This document shows, one piece after another, positions 1 to 10,800 of a stretch of DNA of 64,000 nt (its first letter is position 1; the number at the start of each line of letters is the position of its first letter). The stretch spans positions 23,718,731 through 23,782,730 of the forward strand of contig CM056567.1 in the NCBI GenBank assembly GCA_029721515.1. The letters are read 5' to 3'. Made by a program: the position numbers and the translations under genes. The stretch is from Synanceia verrucosa. Taxonomy: Eukaryota; Chordata; Actinopteri; Perciformes; Synanceiidae. The notes beneath the pieces are model-generated. The model saw nothing but the letters and a program-made list of their open reading frames with translations, was not told where the DNA came from and made no database searches.

Positions 1-572
1 CAAAGATTGCATAATATAGAGAAAGGTTATACAATTTCCCAGAAATTGGGATAATAATAACTAATATATCCAATAGTTCTTTAGGGGAAATGCTGTGCTA
101 ATATTATGTCAATAATAACATTTTATTTTTTTAAAATAGGCCTTTTCTGTACATATTTTAACATCATGTCTTATACTAATAACAATGAATAATACATAAT
201 TTAGTGGGATATGTTGTAGTCACCTGCTTCCCTCCTATATTTATGTACCTATTAAATAATAAAAGTTCTTCTATTACTACAGTCGGTCCTCTGCCAAAAC
301 ATCAAAAACACTCACCAGGATTTGTATTTTCCAGAATGAGATTGGCTTTTCAGAACTTGTTTACTCACTAAAATGACTTTTTTTCTAGGGACTCACAGAG
401 GAGTCCCTGAAGGTAGAAAAACAATATCTGATGAGCAATTTGTGGTTAAATCAATGTGTTTATTGTCAAACTTTCAATTGGAGGGATGGAATTTACTAAT
501 GATAGATGCAATAATCATCACATCAGGAGTGTTATCATTCAGATAAAAGTGATCCCCTCAAATCAATGATAA
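1..572 (+). other. 3' flank of an off-window coiled-coil gene copy
   Basis: AT-rich sequence that matches the region just downstream of copy D (from about 38170) in the same orientation. The window therefore opens about 250 bases after the stop codon of another plus-strand copy. No gene is visible here. Confidence 0.75.
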
Positions 573-1480
573 AATGGAAGTATAACTTCTCAAATATCTT
601 CGTAGAGAAAATCTGTTCTGAACCAAATAAATTCCTCATTCCAAACAAAATCAAGGAGGTCCATGAAAATACTACATAGATACTACCCCTGCAGTCACTT
701 CCTACATAAATTTAAAGCAGACATGTCACCTTTGTGCTCATTTTGTAAAGCAGAACCTGAAACCAAATTGTTGTGGAAATATTCTATCAGGATGTTTTAA
801 TTTCCACAGGGTTCTTTAACTACACAAGAGTCCCGTGAATAAACTTCACTGATTCAGTTGCCCAGAGAAAGTTGCTCTTTTATTATCTGTCTGCAGAACA
901 GAGATGAGATTTCAAACACACAGCTCAGAGCGTTGTGAGTGAATGCCCATACAGAATGTCAGGAAAAACAGTATTTATGCACTTCTGATACATACATGCG
1001 TACGTGAGTTCCTGCTGACAAGCAATACCGTCATAGTGAGAAAGGAACATGCTGTATGTTTTAATGTAGGCAGAGTCCACATGTCTATCAGGCCTGATGG
1101 TGAGGAAAAAGGCATACTGCACACACACTGTTCTCTAAACAAGATAACTTCTGGCAACATCATCATGAGTTCAGACAAAACAGCTTCTGACACGTTCTGC
1201 TATATTTCTGTCACAATATCACACCTGTTCTATGAATGTACCTATTCCTTTGACTTTTGGATTCAGGTCTCTGTATTCATTTTTACAAAATGTAACATAT
1301 TAATCCTAAATATGGAAGACATGGTCTTGCTCTTAAGGTGCAATACAGATCCTCAATCTACCAACAATATATTTAAGCTTGCGTGCCTTATTGGCAAATA
1401 TCATATTCATAAAGCTCGTGTACTTCAAACAACTCTGAACTTTAACCTTTTCTGTAGAGAACTGCAGCATCGAAGTTGAC
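573..1480 (+). mobile_element. LINE reverse-transcriptase C-terminal remnant, split by a solo LTR
   Basis: Reading 573-768 and then 1216-1480 gives a C-terminal LINE ORF2 segment. It has CSFCKAEPET, then HLFYECTYSFDFW, the CxxC...HxxxxC pattern of the zf-RVT finger found at the end of many vertebrate L1/Tx1-like LINEs. The finger is split by the LTR at 769-1215. Relative to the copy at 13345-13549, a 2-base loss near 660 shifts the frame. It is a fossil with no coding function expected. Confidence 0.7.
769..1215 (-). mobile_element. Solo LTR of an endogenous retrovirus-like element
   Basis: In minus orientation this block of about 447 bp begins TGTGACAG and ends CCACAACA. It has a TATA-like GCATAAATA and an AATAAAAGAGCAAC polyadenylation-type signal near its 3' end, all normal for an LTR. 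It cuts a LINE zinc-finger reading frame. The flanking 4-mers (aaat/atat) are not a clean target-site duplication. The link to a retrovirus rests on the integrase and polypurine tract found at the same site in type II spacers (13322-13344). Confidence 0.7.
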
Positions 1481-1754
1481 TAATGTAACAATATTTGTAA
1501 TAATTTTATTTCACACTGATTTATTTCTATCTTTGTAATGTTTGAAAAAAGTTAATTTAACAAAGAAAAAGAAGAAGAAGAAGCATGAAGCCCTGAGGCT
1601 ATGAAGCCATAGATATGTATATAAACCCTAGATGGCCAATGGAGATTGACGTCCTCACATGGCGGCCATCTTACCACAGGCAGCTCGCCCACTCCTAACA
1701 TGAATGTCTATGCTGCATGATCATTTAAATAACAATAGATTGCTTCATTTTAAA

Positions 1755-1832
1755 CATATATATATAGATAAATAGATAGATAGATAGATAGATATAGATA
1801 GATATGTGTATATATATATACACACACATATG
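1755..1832. repeat. (TAGA)n/(TA)n microsatellite
   Basis: Compound run of ATAGAT and TATA units ending in a short CA run. The same locus is (TCTA)n at 20630-20711 and 29172-29252 and a long TA tract at 39931-40102. Confidence 0.9.
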
Positions 1833-2076
1833 CAAATATACTGAATGGATGTATGTTTTCAAGTAAAAAGCAGAAATGTTAAGAATAAGACAACCACGCT
1901 AAAATAGTTATTAAAAAAGTAGCATTCAATGATTGTGAAACATTTCTAAAAAGCTTGGGTCAAAAACACTTTTGCAATAACATGAACTCACATAGCCCTG
2001 CTGTTCCTGTGAAGCAGAACTTGTGTTGTACATACATGTACTGCATCAGTGTTTCTCAAACCTTTAAATTTCAACT

Positions 2077-2140
2077 CTGACAGTGTACAAATGGAACAAA
2101 CAGGTCTATTTGTACCATGGTTCCATCTGTAAACTGTCAG
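2077..2140. repeat. 64-bp imperfect hairpin, 21-bp arms
   Basis: The left arm CTGACAGTGTACAAATGGAAC pairs with the right arm at 19 of 21 positions, with a 22-base loop containing a further ACAAA/TTTGT pairing. It is present in every type I spacer that covers the site. It could be a small MITE end or a transcribed hairpin. Confidence 0.75.
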
Positions 2141-2177
2141 GGTTACAGACTTGTATGGGTCAATAGAATATAATAGA

Positions 2178-2800
2178 TTTTTTTTTTTATGAATACCCCA
2201 TTAGGGGAAATTCACCCACCACAGCAGCATAGACATGATACAGTAATAAAAAACAAACCACAACAAAGACATAAAAGAATAAGTGATAATAACAATAATA
2301 ACTGAATAATATTTACATAATTAAAATATGTACTAAATAACAAGTAAGGAAAAGTATTTTTAAATTGTAAATGAAATGTTAAACACAATTATAAGATGAA
2401 TAGAATGTATTTTGACGATGAAATAAAACAGAAGTGAAAATATTTTGTGCAAAAGGAAGGATAGTGCCAACAGATTTGAAAACAAGGCAGTGATGGTAAA
2501 GAGTCCAGTTGTATTAACATCAGACAGTGATGCTGATGTTGTAAAGTTTTATTGCAGATGGTAGGAATGAGCTGCAGCAGCTCCTTCTAGCAGGGTGGAA
2601 GTCTGAGTCTGCAGCTGAAGGAGCTGCTTAAAGCCTCCACAGTCCATCAGAGGCTCAGAGGGGTTGTCCATGATGGAGGTGAGTTTTGCTGACATCCTCC
2701 TCACACCCACCTCCTCTATGGAGTCCAGGGAGCAGTCCAGAACGGAGCCGGTCCAGGACAGAGCCGGTCCAGGACAGAGCTGACCAGCCTGAATAGTTTT
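2178..2800 (-). mobile_element. Probable non-LTR retroelement 3' tail
   Basis: The minus strand has a decayed reading with a block like SSFLPSAMKLYN, which resembles the SFxPxAxxLxN end of many fish LINE proteins. An AT-rich tail follows, finishing in a short A-run after GGGGTATTCAT. Several stops interrupt it. The class assignment is inference and could be wrong. Confidence 0.4.
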
Positions 2801-3005
2801 CTGTGGTGAGATGGCCGCCGACGCTGGTGACTACATCTCCATCTAGCCTTTCTTATAGATATCTATGGATCTGGTCACCGCTAGATGAGTCTCAAAAATC
2901 CACACACAAATGCAAGGAGATTCACAAATTAAAAGCACGTTGTAAATGCACGTTAGACAGTTCACAAATGTATTTCATGAAACTAACAAATATCTTCACA
3001 TGCAT

Positions 3006-3173
3006 ACATTTGTGGATTTTCAAAATACATTTGTAAATATTCAGAATACATTTGTAAATATTCAGAATACATTTGTGGATTTTCAAAATACATTTGTAAA
3101 TATTCAGAATACATTTGTGGATTTTCAAAATACATTTGTAAATATTCAGAATACATTTGTGAAATTTCGAAAT
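3006..3173. repeat. 21-bp VNTR, 8 units
   Basis: Head-to-tail 21-mers all start ACATTTGT. Two main variants (one with GGATTTTCAAAAT, one with AAATATTCAGAAT) partly alternate. Copy number at this locus differs sharply between spacers: 8 here, 1 at 19430, 9 at 27807, 1 at 41276, 5 at 52536. Confidence 0.95.
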
Positions 3174-5248
3174 ACATTTGTGAATCCTTGTTTGTGTATT
3201 TATTCATTTCTGTGTTCATTTATTCTTTTTGAGACTGTTCTAGCTCCATAGTTTCATTGTATGATCATTCCAGCATTAAATCAGTTCTTTAGTGCCATCT
3301 TGTGGTCGTTGACTTGCAGAACCTGGCTGCAGGGAGGGCAATGACCCGAGCGTTTCTCAGCAGAGAGATCGACTTTCTAAGTCATTTTCAGAGAGTACTA
3401 AGAAAGTCTTATTCACAAATGGACATGGACATAAATGACTTGGTGTCATGTTGGCTTTCACTTGTGTGTCAGACAGGGAATGCAGAGGGTGACTGACACA
3501 GAAGGATGCCCAGAAACTACAGTAGGTGAGCTGTCACAAGATACAAGAAGAAATGGAAATGATCAATTAAACCAAATGTTGGAACAATGCAATATCAAAC
3601 AGCATGTGTTAGTGGGTCAAACCCAGCTTGTAAACCATAACACAAGACACAATGTGTTCAAATGTCTCACATTCACACTTTACAGATCTTGCTTGAGATT
3701 TAGAAACTGTGACAAACACGTCCTCTGTGGTTTCATGCAAAATATTTGCTGATGTCGTCGGTGAGAATAACAAATTTCACACCTGTTAAGAAGTGTCTCT
3801 TCACTCATCCCCTCTGTAGTGTTATGTGTGATCGCTTGCAGAGACACAGGTACGGCAGGTGAGCTGGTAAATTAAGTGAACTCTTAGTTATGGGTTGAGC
3901 TTCAATTTTGTAAATACTTGAATCTGTTGAATTTATAAAACTACACATTTGCACGGTAAAAGACATCCTGGTAATATTTTCTGTGGTTTCCTCAAACAAC
4001 ATATATGGATAAAAATAATTGTGTGTGCATCAGAGCATGAAAAACTGTTACCTTCTCTATTGTTTATGAAAAAACACTAATATTTAAAGTGGGTTAAGGA
4101 GGTGGGGGAACTATATGCTCTATTGACTGATGCACAATAGCAGCATCTACAGAGGGCAGATAAGATCAGTAACACCCGCTGAGTCTTTTTTATGGGTTAT
4201 CACAGTCACAGATCACAGTAAATACTATACATTTGCTCAGTATTTCTTTGCACAACTCCTTCTTGTTTGTATCATCTTGCTCACCTGCATGAAAGAAGAT
4301 GAAAAGAACATTAAACCACACATGAAGCTGCTTTTGTCACAGGTTCAAGTTCAAAATGAAAAACAAGCCATTATGTCAGAGTATGGAACATTAGTTATGT
4401 CTTGTTTTATTTATTTCGTTTGACTGTAGACCTGTCCAGGGTTTTTCCCTGCCTTCTACTCATTACCGGGATACAGCATCGCCTCACCTTCCACCCTTCA
4501 AAGCTTAAAGAAAATAATTCATGAATGATTTTAGTTTCAAGACACACTTCATTTTCACATGTGGGTGCTAATGAGTGTACTGTGTGTGCTCACAGGTTCA
4601 CAGACAACCAGTTGTTCCTTGTACGTTTAATGGTAAATAAATGGTAAATTGAACGTAATGCAGTCTTCTTCTACACGTATGTAAAATATGACATAGTTAT
4701 GAGGGTCACATCCTGGGTGTGGGCAAACTGGCCGACCCTCTCTGTACATCTTTACATCATGTATAGGCTGGGTTTCCCAAAGGCATTTTATTTCTTCTAG
4801 CAGATCATATTCTTCCATGAATAGGCTTAACAGCTGATTAACAGATTAACAGCTGATTCACAGATTAACAGCTGATTAACAGATTAACAGCTGATTAACA
4901 GCATGGTTTTGGGAAACCTAGATCCACACCAATAAATAAAAATGAGAGACTTAGACTGGGACTTAGTCATTGAACTCAACATGTTATTGACTTCTTTACC
5001 ATCAAATCAGACAGTAACTCTTACAACAATTTTCAAATGAAAACAACTGGTAGATACCTGTTAGTGCTTGAACTATTGGTGGTTTAATGTATTCTCCAGT
5101 AATTTAAAATCTGTGGTGAATGGACCACAATGAGACATTTTTCTGATGACGCTTCAATTTCAATTAAAAACATACAGTTTGTGTAAAAATGTGAATTTTA
5201 GCATCAAACCTCGTAAAGCGTAAACACAGCCATGGAGATGAGACCGAC
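3174..5248. other. Type I spacer without recognised gene
   Basis: About 2 kb between the VNTR and the CHMP6 fragment. Short ATG-initiated ORFs (3435-3752 plus, 4130-4423 plus, 4627-4818 minus) recur in all units but match nothing I know. Conservation here is uninformative because the whole unit is near-identical. Confidence 0.6.
4831..4902. repeat. 19-bp tandem repeat, about 3.7 copies
   Basis: Unit CAGCTGATTAACAGATTAA. About 2.6 copies occur at 42949-42997 and about 1.6 copies in the other spacers, so this is a second length-variable locus. Confidence 0.85.
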
Positions 5249-6096
5249 CTGAGTTATAGTCTCCAGCTCAGCCAGCACAGCATCTTCATCTTCTTGAGAC
5301 AAATATCCAGCAAGCATCTCATCTATTTGCTGCAGAGACACAACAAGCTCTCAGTAAACAACAACAAACAGGTTCATATTGTAGATCAGAGTATAGAAAA
5401 CGGTCCTGTATGTTTGACATCAGCTTACTGTACCCTTTGGTATTCAATGGCGTCTTGTTTCATCTCAAATCCCTCAACTTCTTCAACAGACATCACCTAA
5501 CAGTGAAAAAGCATCAATAACCACTGAAACAGACACTGACTCATTTCTCAAATCACTTGTGAGATACATAAGTAGAAAATCTACCATCAAACACCAAATA
5601 CTCAAAGGCTCATTAGATTCTCAAAATGTACACAAATCTTTTATGATCTCTACCCTGGATATTTATAAAAACATGAATAAAGAATTCCACTAGAAGTTTA
5701 TTTCTCCTGATTTGTCAACTTTGTCGATTCAGCAGTGATCTATCTCTCTGTAACATTAGAATATTTTGGTATTGTCGCTCTTTTTTTTTTTGCCATATTT
5801 CAGCAGCTGTTTGGCTTAAAGTCTCTCCTTCTCCAGCTGCAGGCTGATCTCTTCTGATACTGCCTCAGTTTATCTCTTTGCTGTTTCACTTGTTGTAATG
5901 AGGAAAAAAACAGAAAGATGAGAATAAACCTGCCATTCACAGACACATTAATATCATAGAGTAGCTCAATGATCTAACGCTGGGGTTAGATAGCTGTCAG
6001 TATTATTACAGTGAACAAGAGGAGCTCACCTGCAGCCCTGCTAAACTCTACTGCAATCTGATGGTTTTTACAGTCAAATATGCACAACCCTAACAT
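5249..6096 (-). pseudogene. chmp6: CHMP6 (ESCRT-III subunit) pseudogene fragment
   Basis: Minus-strand exon-like pieces of charged multivesicular body protein 6. At 5249-5329 an intact 27-codon exon reads QIDEMLAGYLSQEDEDAVL..., bounded by CTGCAG and a GT donor. At 5434-5496 a piece like MSVEEVEGI...DET carries an in-frame TGA and a 2-nt loss, plus one further missing base here. Around 5780-5889 VKQQRDKLRQYQKR is followed by frameshifts. A weak 67-nt exon-1 candidate lies at 6030-6096. Known CHMP6 (VPS20 family) is an endosomal ESCRT-III nucleator. This copy cannot encode it. Confidence 0.8.
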
Positions 6097-6232
6097 ACCT
6101 ATTTGTAAGATATTTGAATAAAATAACGCAAACAGACTAACATTAGGCTCTTTGGATAAAATCAGTACCAAAATAGCTGAGCATCACTTCGGTTAAATAT
6201 CTCAATTTCTAAAAATGATTTACACTGATTGC

Positions 6233-6732
6233 NNNNNNNNNNNNNNNNNNNNNNNNNNNNNNNNNNNNNNNNNNNNNNNNNNNNNNNNNNNNNNNNNNNN
6301 NNNNNNNNNNNNNNNNNNNNNNNNNNNNNNNNNNNNNNNNNNNNNNNNNNNNNNNNNNNNNNNNNNNNNNNNNNNNNNNNNNNNNNNNNNNNNNNNNNNN
6401 NNNNNNNNNNNNNNNNNNNNNNNNNNNNNNNNNNNNNNNNNNNNNNNNNNNNNNNNNNNNNNNNNNNNNNNNNNNNNNNNNNNNNNNNNNNNNNNNNNNN
6501 NNNNNNNNNNNNNNNNNNNNNNNNNNNNNNNNNNNNNNNNNNNNNNNNNNNNNNNNNNNNNNNNNNNNNNNNNNNNNNNNNNNNNNNNNNNNNNNNNNNN
6601 NNNNNNNNNNNNNNNNNNNNNNNNNNNNNNNNNNNNNNNNNNNNNNNNNNNNNNNNNNNNNNNNNNNNNNNNNNNNNNNNNNNNNNNNNNNNNNNNNNNN
6701 NNNNNNNNNNNNNNNNNNNNNNNNNNNNNNNN
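6233..6732. other. Assembly gap (500 N)
   Basis: Exactly 500 N. The left side is a plus-oriented unit broken just upstream of where its coiled-coil gene should start. The right side is a LINE on minus, outside the amplified unit. Confidence 1.
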
Positions 6733-6974
6733 CAGTCTCTAATAAAACCTTTTAGCTCTTGACCATTGGCTATTAGACTTCTAGCATTCCACTGTAAAAT
6801 AATCAGTCTGTCTTTTCATTTGCTCCCCTGGTTTCCTGTCTACCTCCAGTTTCCTATTAATATCTTCCCAGGACACCTCCCTCATTCCCAAATACTTTTC
6901 AGCCCCTTCACAATAATTCTTATCTTCTCTGTTTTGTGTTTTACTTGATCAGTACAGTTTATTATGTAGGCCAT
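6733..6974 (-). CDS. LINE ORF2, N-terminus of APE endonuclease (partial)
   Basis: A minus-strand frame opens at ATG (6972-6974) and stays open into the gap, giving about 80 codons. Residues about 58-74 read RLIILQWNARSLIANGQ, the first beta-strand and catalytic-Asn region of an APE-type LINE endonuclease (LQWNARSL). The start overlaps the last 13 bases of ORF1 in another frame, as expected for coupled LINE cistrons. The reverse transcriptase part would lie in the gap. Confidence 0.8.
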
Positions 6975-8005
6975 AAACAAAACCAGTTTTTTTCGACCTC
7001 TAATGCCTCGCCCCCCTCTTGTCTTACAGTCTGTTTCACCTTATTAACCTCCTCTCTTCCTCTTTGCTCGTTTACTCTCTTCACTGCCTCTGCATAGCTT
7101 ATGTTGTTAGCCGTTTTTACTTCATTCACTTTTACTGCCCTCTGTCTCGCCTCGCAGCCACCATACGTCACCCTGTGTTGTCCCCCACAATTGCAGCCTT
7201 TATCTTTCACACCATCTTCACATTCTTCAAACCTATGGCTTCCTCCACATTTGGGACATCTCTGTTTCCCTTTACACACTGCAGCTATGTGTCCGTACTT
7301 TTGGCATTTGTAACATCTAAGTGGTGGGGGGACGTAAGGTCCCACTGGGAAGCTCATACATCCTATTTTAACCCTCTCTGGAAGAACGGACCCTCGAAAT
7401 TCCAGGAGGACTGACAGGCTGTCTAGTCTTTCCCCATTCACTGTTCTTTGCAGTCTGCGGATTGTATTTATCTGTCCTCCACTCATTCTCCTTTTTAGTT
7501 TCTCCAGGTCTTCATCTACCGGAATCCCGGTTATGACTCCCCTCAATCCCATTCCTACACCTAGTACCTTTCGATCACACACCCCCTTCTTGCATATACT
7601 TTCCACCTGCCTGGCTTTATTTCTCTGCTCTTCCGTTTTGCATATTATCAGCAAATTTCCATCCCACAAGATTTTCACCATTTCCACTTCACCTATCTTC
7701 TTTCTCAGTTCCCTCGTCAACGCTATCGGACTTAGTTTAATATGTTCATCTTCTTTCCTAAACCTCAGGATAATTTTAAACTCCTCATTCGAAACCCTTC
7801 TTCGCACTACTCTATTCCCCTCATCCGAACTACTCTCTTCTAACCTGTTAGTATGTTTCTTTCTTTTGATATTCTGGCTTGTACTCAAGCTCCCCGCGCT
7901 TTTTCCCTGCTGTGCTCGCTGTGATTTCCCACTGCACGCCAGATACCATTCATCTCCTAACTCTATCTCACTGTCCCCTTCATCCTCATCTCCCTGGTTT
8001 GCCAT
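6962..8005 (-). CDS. LINE ORF1, CCHC zinc-knuckle gag-like protein
   Basis: A 347-codon ORF starting at ATG 8003-8005. An in-frame TTG at 8071 extends it but is not a plausible start. The N-terminus is acidic and is followed by a basic region (KRKKHTNRLEE...). A middle domain of about 150 residues leads to three zinc knuckles: CYKCQKYGHIAAVC, CPKCGGSHRFEEC and a degenerate CNCGGQHRVTYGGC. This layout is known from ORF1 of I/Jockey-like fish LINEs, whose product binds the element's RNA. The frame is intact, which suggests a young insertion. It is outside the coiled-coil amplicon. Confidence 0.8.
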   Translation of the reverse strand: MANQGDEDEGDSEIELGDEWYLACSGKSQRAQQGKSAGSLSTSQNIKRKKHTNRLEESSSDEGNRVVRRRVSNEEFKIILRFRKEDEHIKLSPIALTRELRKKIGEVEMVKILWDGNLLIICKTEEQRNKARQVESICKKGVCDRKVLGVGMGLRGVITGIPVDEDLEKLKRRMSGGQINTIRRLQRTVNGERLDSLSVLLEFRGSVLPERVKIGCMSFPVGPYVPPPLRCYKCQKYGHIAAVCKGKQRCPKCGGSHRFEECEDGVKDKGCNCGGQHRVTYGGCEARQRAVKVNEVKTANNISYAEAVKRVNEQRGREEVNKVKQTVRQEGGEALEVEKNWFCLWPT

Positions 8006-8343
8006 CCTGATCCACTCACTAATCAGTTTATGCCCACCGCCAAATTGCAAATTTTCCAAAAAACACGCCAAAAAGTTGTTTCAAAAACCTCGACTCCTGT
8101 CAAACTCCTGTCACGATCAGCTGTTTGTAGTTCCTCCCCCAGCCGGTATCTGCTCCAAAAAGACAAGAGAGACTGTCTGGCATCTCGCTCACATTTATCA
8201 CTTCCTGATTTCAGTCATGTGATCGTGAAACCTCATGTGACCCTGTAGGGTGTGTGAGTACTGCCACTGAGTGTGTCAGACCCCCTGCCTAAATCCCCAC
8301 AATTAATTAAATGATGCCCTTAATAGTTATCCATTGAGTAGAT
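8006..8343 (-). other. LINE 5' region and left edge of visible unit homology
   Basis: The LINE 5' untranslated part probably starts somewhere in 8150-8300. From about 8344 rightwards the sequence matches the reverse complement of the window's right end, so the real end of that homology cannot be seen here. No gene seen. Confidence 0.4.
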
Positions 8344-10305
8344 TCAAACAGAAAACAGTACATAGTCGATTATAACCTAAACAAGAATATTGAGTTCATT
8401 TGAAAAAGATAAACTCCCTAATGTGGAAATACTACTAATATAAATTAATTCCACGTGTCAGTGATATATAATTGTGTAATAGTCATCTACATTAATCTGC
8501 ACATTGATTTGAATGTGATCAATGCACTGAATTTAGTCTAAATATTCTTCCTTATTAAGAATATTCAGTCTATGGCCCAGAAAGTACAGAACTTAAGAAA
8601 TACTCAAATAAGAATTTTATTAACAATTCATTTTTGTGCTTTAGACACGTTGCTCCACATCCATGTACATAATCATATTCATATTAAATGTGTTTTACCT
8701 AATACATTAATTCAGATCTACATGACCACAGGATTATTTCTTACAGTGAACTGACTCCTTTTGATTAATCAGCACATTATGTGCAGTTTGTAAGGTTTTT
8801 TTCTTTTTTAATTAATCACTATCTACCTAGGTCTGGCAGTCCCAAGGTCAAGTTGAAAGAGTAAAATTGGCAAAAATCTGCGCAGATTCCAAATTAATCT
8901 GAGTTGAGGCCTTGCTTATTGCTTTGATGTCTATCAGAGCCTCCACCAACAATAGTGTAGGGTTTTTAACCTTTCAAACTTTGCACAGGACACGTTTGAG
9001 GGTCCTGCAATAGTGGGTCTCAGGGGGACGCCTCTAGACCTCACAAAACTTGATCATGTGTCAATACTATGGTGCACTAACTGTACTGGTAGCATCTCTC
9101 CATACAAAAGAGTGACAACAGAGGGTGACGACGACAACATTCGGGTAAGGGTGTGAGACCCTCCGATTGGATAGAGGACACACGAGGTACCGCCTGAATC
9201 AGTGTGCTAAAGCCTCCATATCCACTAGAACAGGGTATCAAACTCCATTTCATCGAGGGACACATTAGCGTTATGGCTATTATTGGTTTTTGGTAATGAC
9301 TTTGAACTATCCATATATTTTAAGTATAACTAGGCTTAATGTTTCTGATATACAACTGAAGTGTTTAAAACAGTGTAGCATATGAATGAGCATGAAATAA
9401 TGAACATAACTCTTCTCATTTCTGAGTATCTCCCCAGGAAATCCATCTGACACTATGTGACACCTGAGTGCTAAAGGGTTAAGTTTTATGACTGGTAGAA
9501 TAAACAGATAAGACCAGTTCCTCCTCTCTGACCCAAGAAACTCCAGGACACACACCAGGAGGAGGAGTTTTATTGCCCCACATTCCTGCTTTAATCCTGC
9601 CAGACACACGCTTAATGTGGCCTCTTCCTTTCTCCCTGCCTGGAACAGAACATTACATTAAGATTTTAATGGTTAACTATGATTTCATTCCTCAGCTACT
9701 GTCATATAAGTATCACTGTTATAATGTCAAACATCAGTCTCCACATAGATCCTCTTCCTTTTCCTCCTTCTGATAAGGACTAAATGTGACATGTGGGATT
9801 GTTTTTGGATTAAGTCTACAGACACAATCATACATAGATATGCCTGTGGTAGTGCACCTTCCTACATGCTCTGATACCATGGTTCATCTGTGTTATTTAA
9901 TTTGTTGATTAATTTTGATTCAATTGGTCAAGTTTTGTTCTGTGGTTTCCTATTATAAGGTGTTTGGTATTGATCTGCAGCGGAGAGAGCGAGCTTCCAT
10001 ATAGAGAAACTTTAATAAAGTAAAACACAGCAGTTTTAATATTAAATAAGATAAAAAGAATATCATCTCAGTTAACTTGGTGGATGGGGAGGGACCAGTG
10101 GTCACACCCCCACTGGACCTTCAGCAAAGATCATAAAAAGCCTCAGCTGGTCTGAGCACTGGTGCTATTCTTCTTCAGTCCTTCAGCCAGTCAAGTGCTG
10201 GTCTTCATCCTCTCCACTGCATCTCTGTTCTCCCTCTCCCACATGCTGGGAGGGGGAGGGAAACAAGGATGACTCAGAGACAGAGACATGCTGTCCCACC
10301 GCAGG

Positions 10306-10511
10306 CCCAGCGCCTCATGGCATGAAGAGCAACCTCTCCAGAATCTTCAACCTGCTCCAGATATGACTGAAAGACTCTGCATGCTGCCCCTGAATGGCCT
10401 CCTCAGGACCCAGCACCTCACGGCATGAAGAACAGCCTAACCAGAACCTTCCAACTCTGCATCCTGCCTCAAGACCATCTTGTCTCCTCTGTCTACTCCT
10501 TTGCCCTGAAA
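10306..10511. repeat. Two degenerate copies of a ~103-bp block
   Basis: CCCAGCGCCTCATGGCATGA at 10306 recurs as CCCAGCACCTCACGGCATGA at 10409, with looser similarity after it. Both are also present in the right-hand flanks. Confidence 0.45.
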
Positions 10512-10740
10512 ATGTGAGCCAGCTCCTCTGCCAGACACAGGCTGCAGAAAATAACTCCAGCCATCATGAAGAAACTTAAAAGAAGAAAAGACTGTCGGTC
10601 GACACGTTGGTGTGAATCCAGCCGACCTCCCCCACCAACAAAGAGGGGGGGAAGAATTGAAGCAAGGGCACAGAGACTATGCTGTGGAGAGGAGAGACAG
10701 ACAGAGAGAGACTGAGATGGAGCCATGTCAACCACAGATG

Positions 10741-10800
10741 TTCAGAGACGACCAAAGACGTCCAGAGCTGTCCAGGACTGTCCAGAGATGTCCACCGATG
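10741..10800. repeat. 10-bp minisatellite, 6 units
   Basis: Six consecutive decamers of the form TCCAGAGCTG/TCCAGGACTG with substitutions and exact 10-base phasing. The mirror copies are at 49978-50037 and 61543-61602. Confidence 0.8.

Noticed and set aside
3435..3752. 105-codon ORF conserved in all spacers (also 4130-4423 and 4627-4818)
   Set aside because: Real ATG starts, but no recognisable domain or splice context. Conservation only reflects recent duplication of the whole unit.
7019..8222. Plus-strand ORFs of 131 and 229 codons
   Set aside because: Antisense of LINE ORF1, whose minus-strand frame has clear zinc knuckles.
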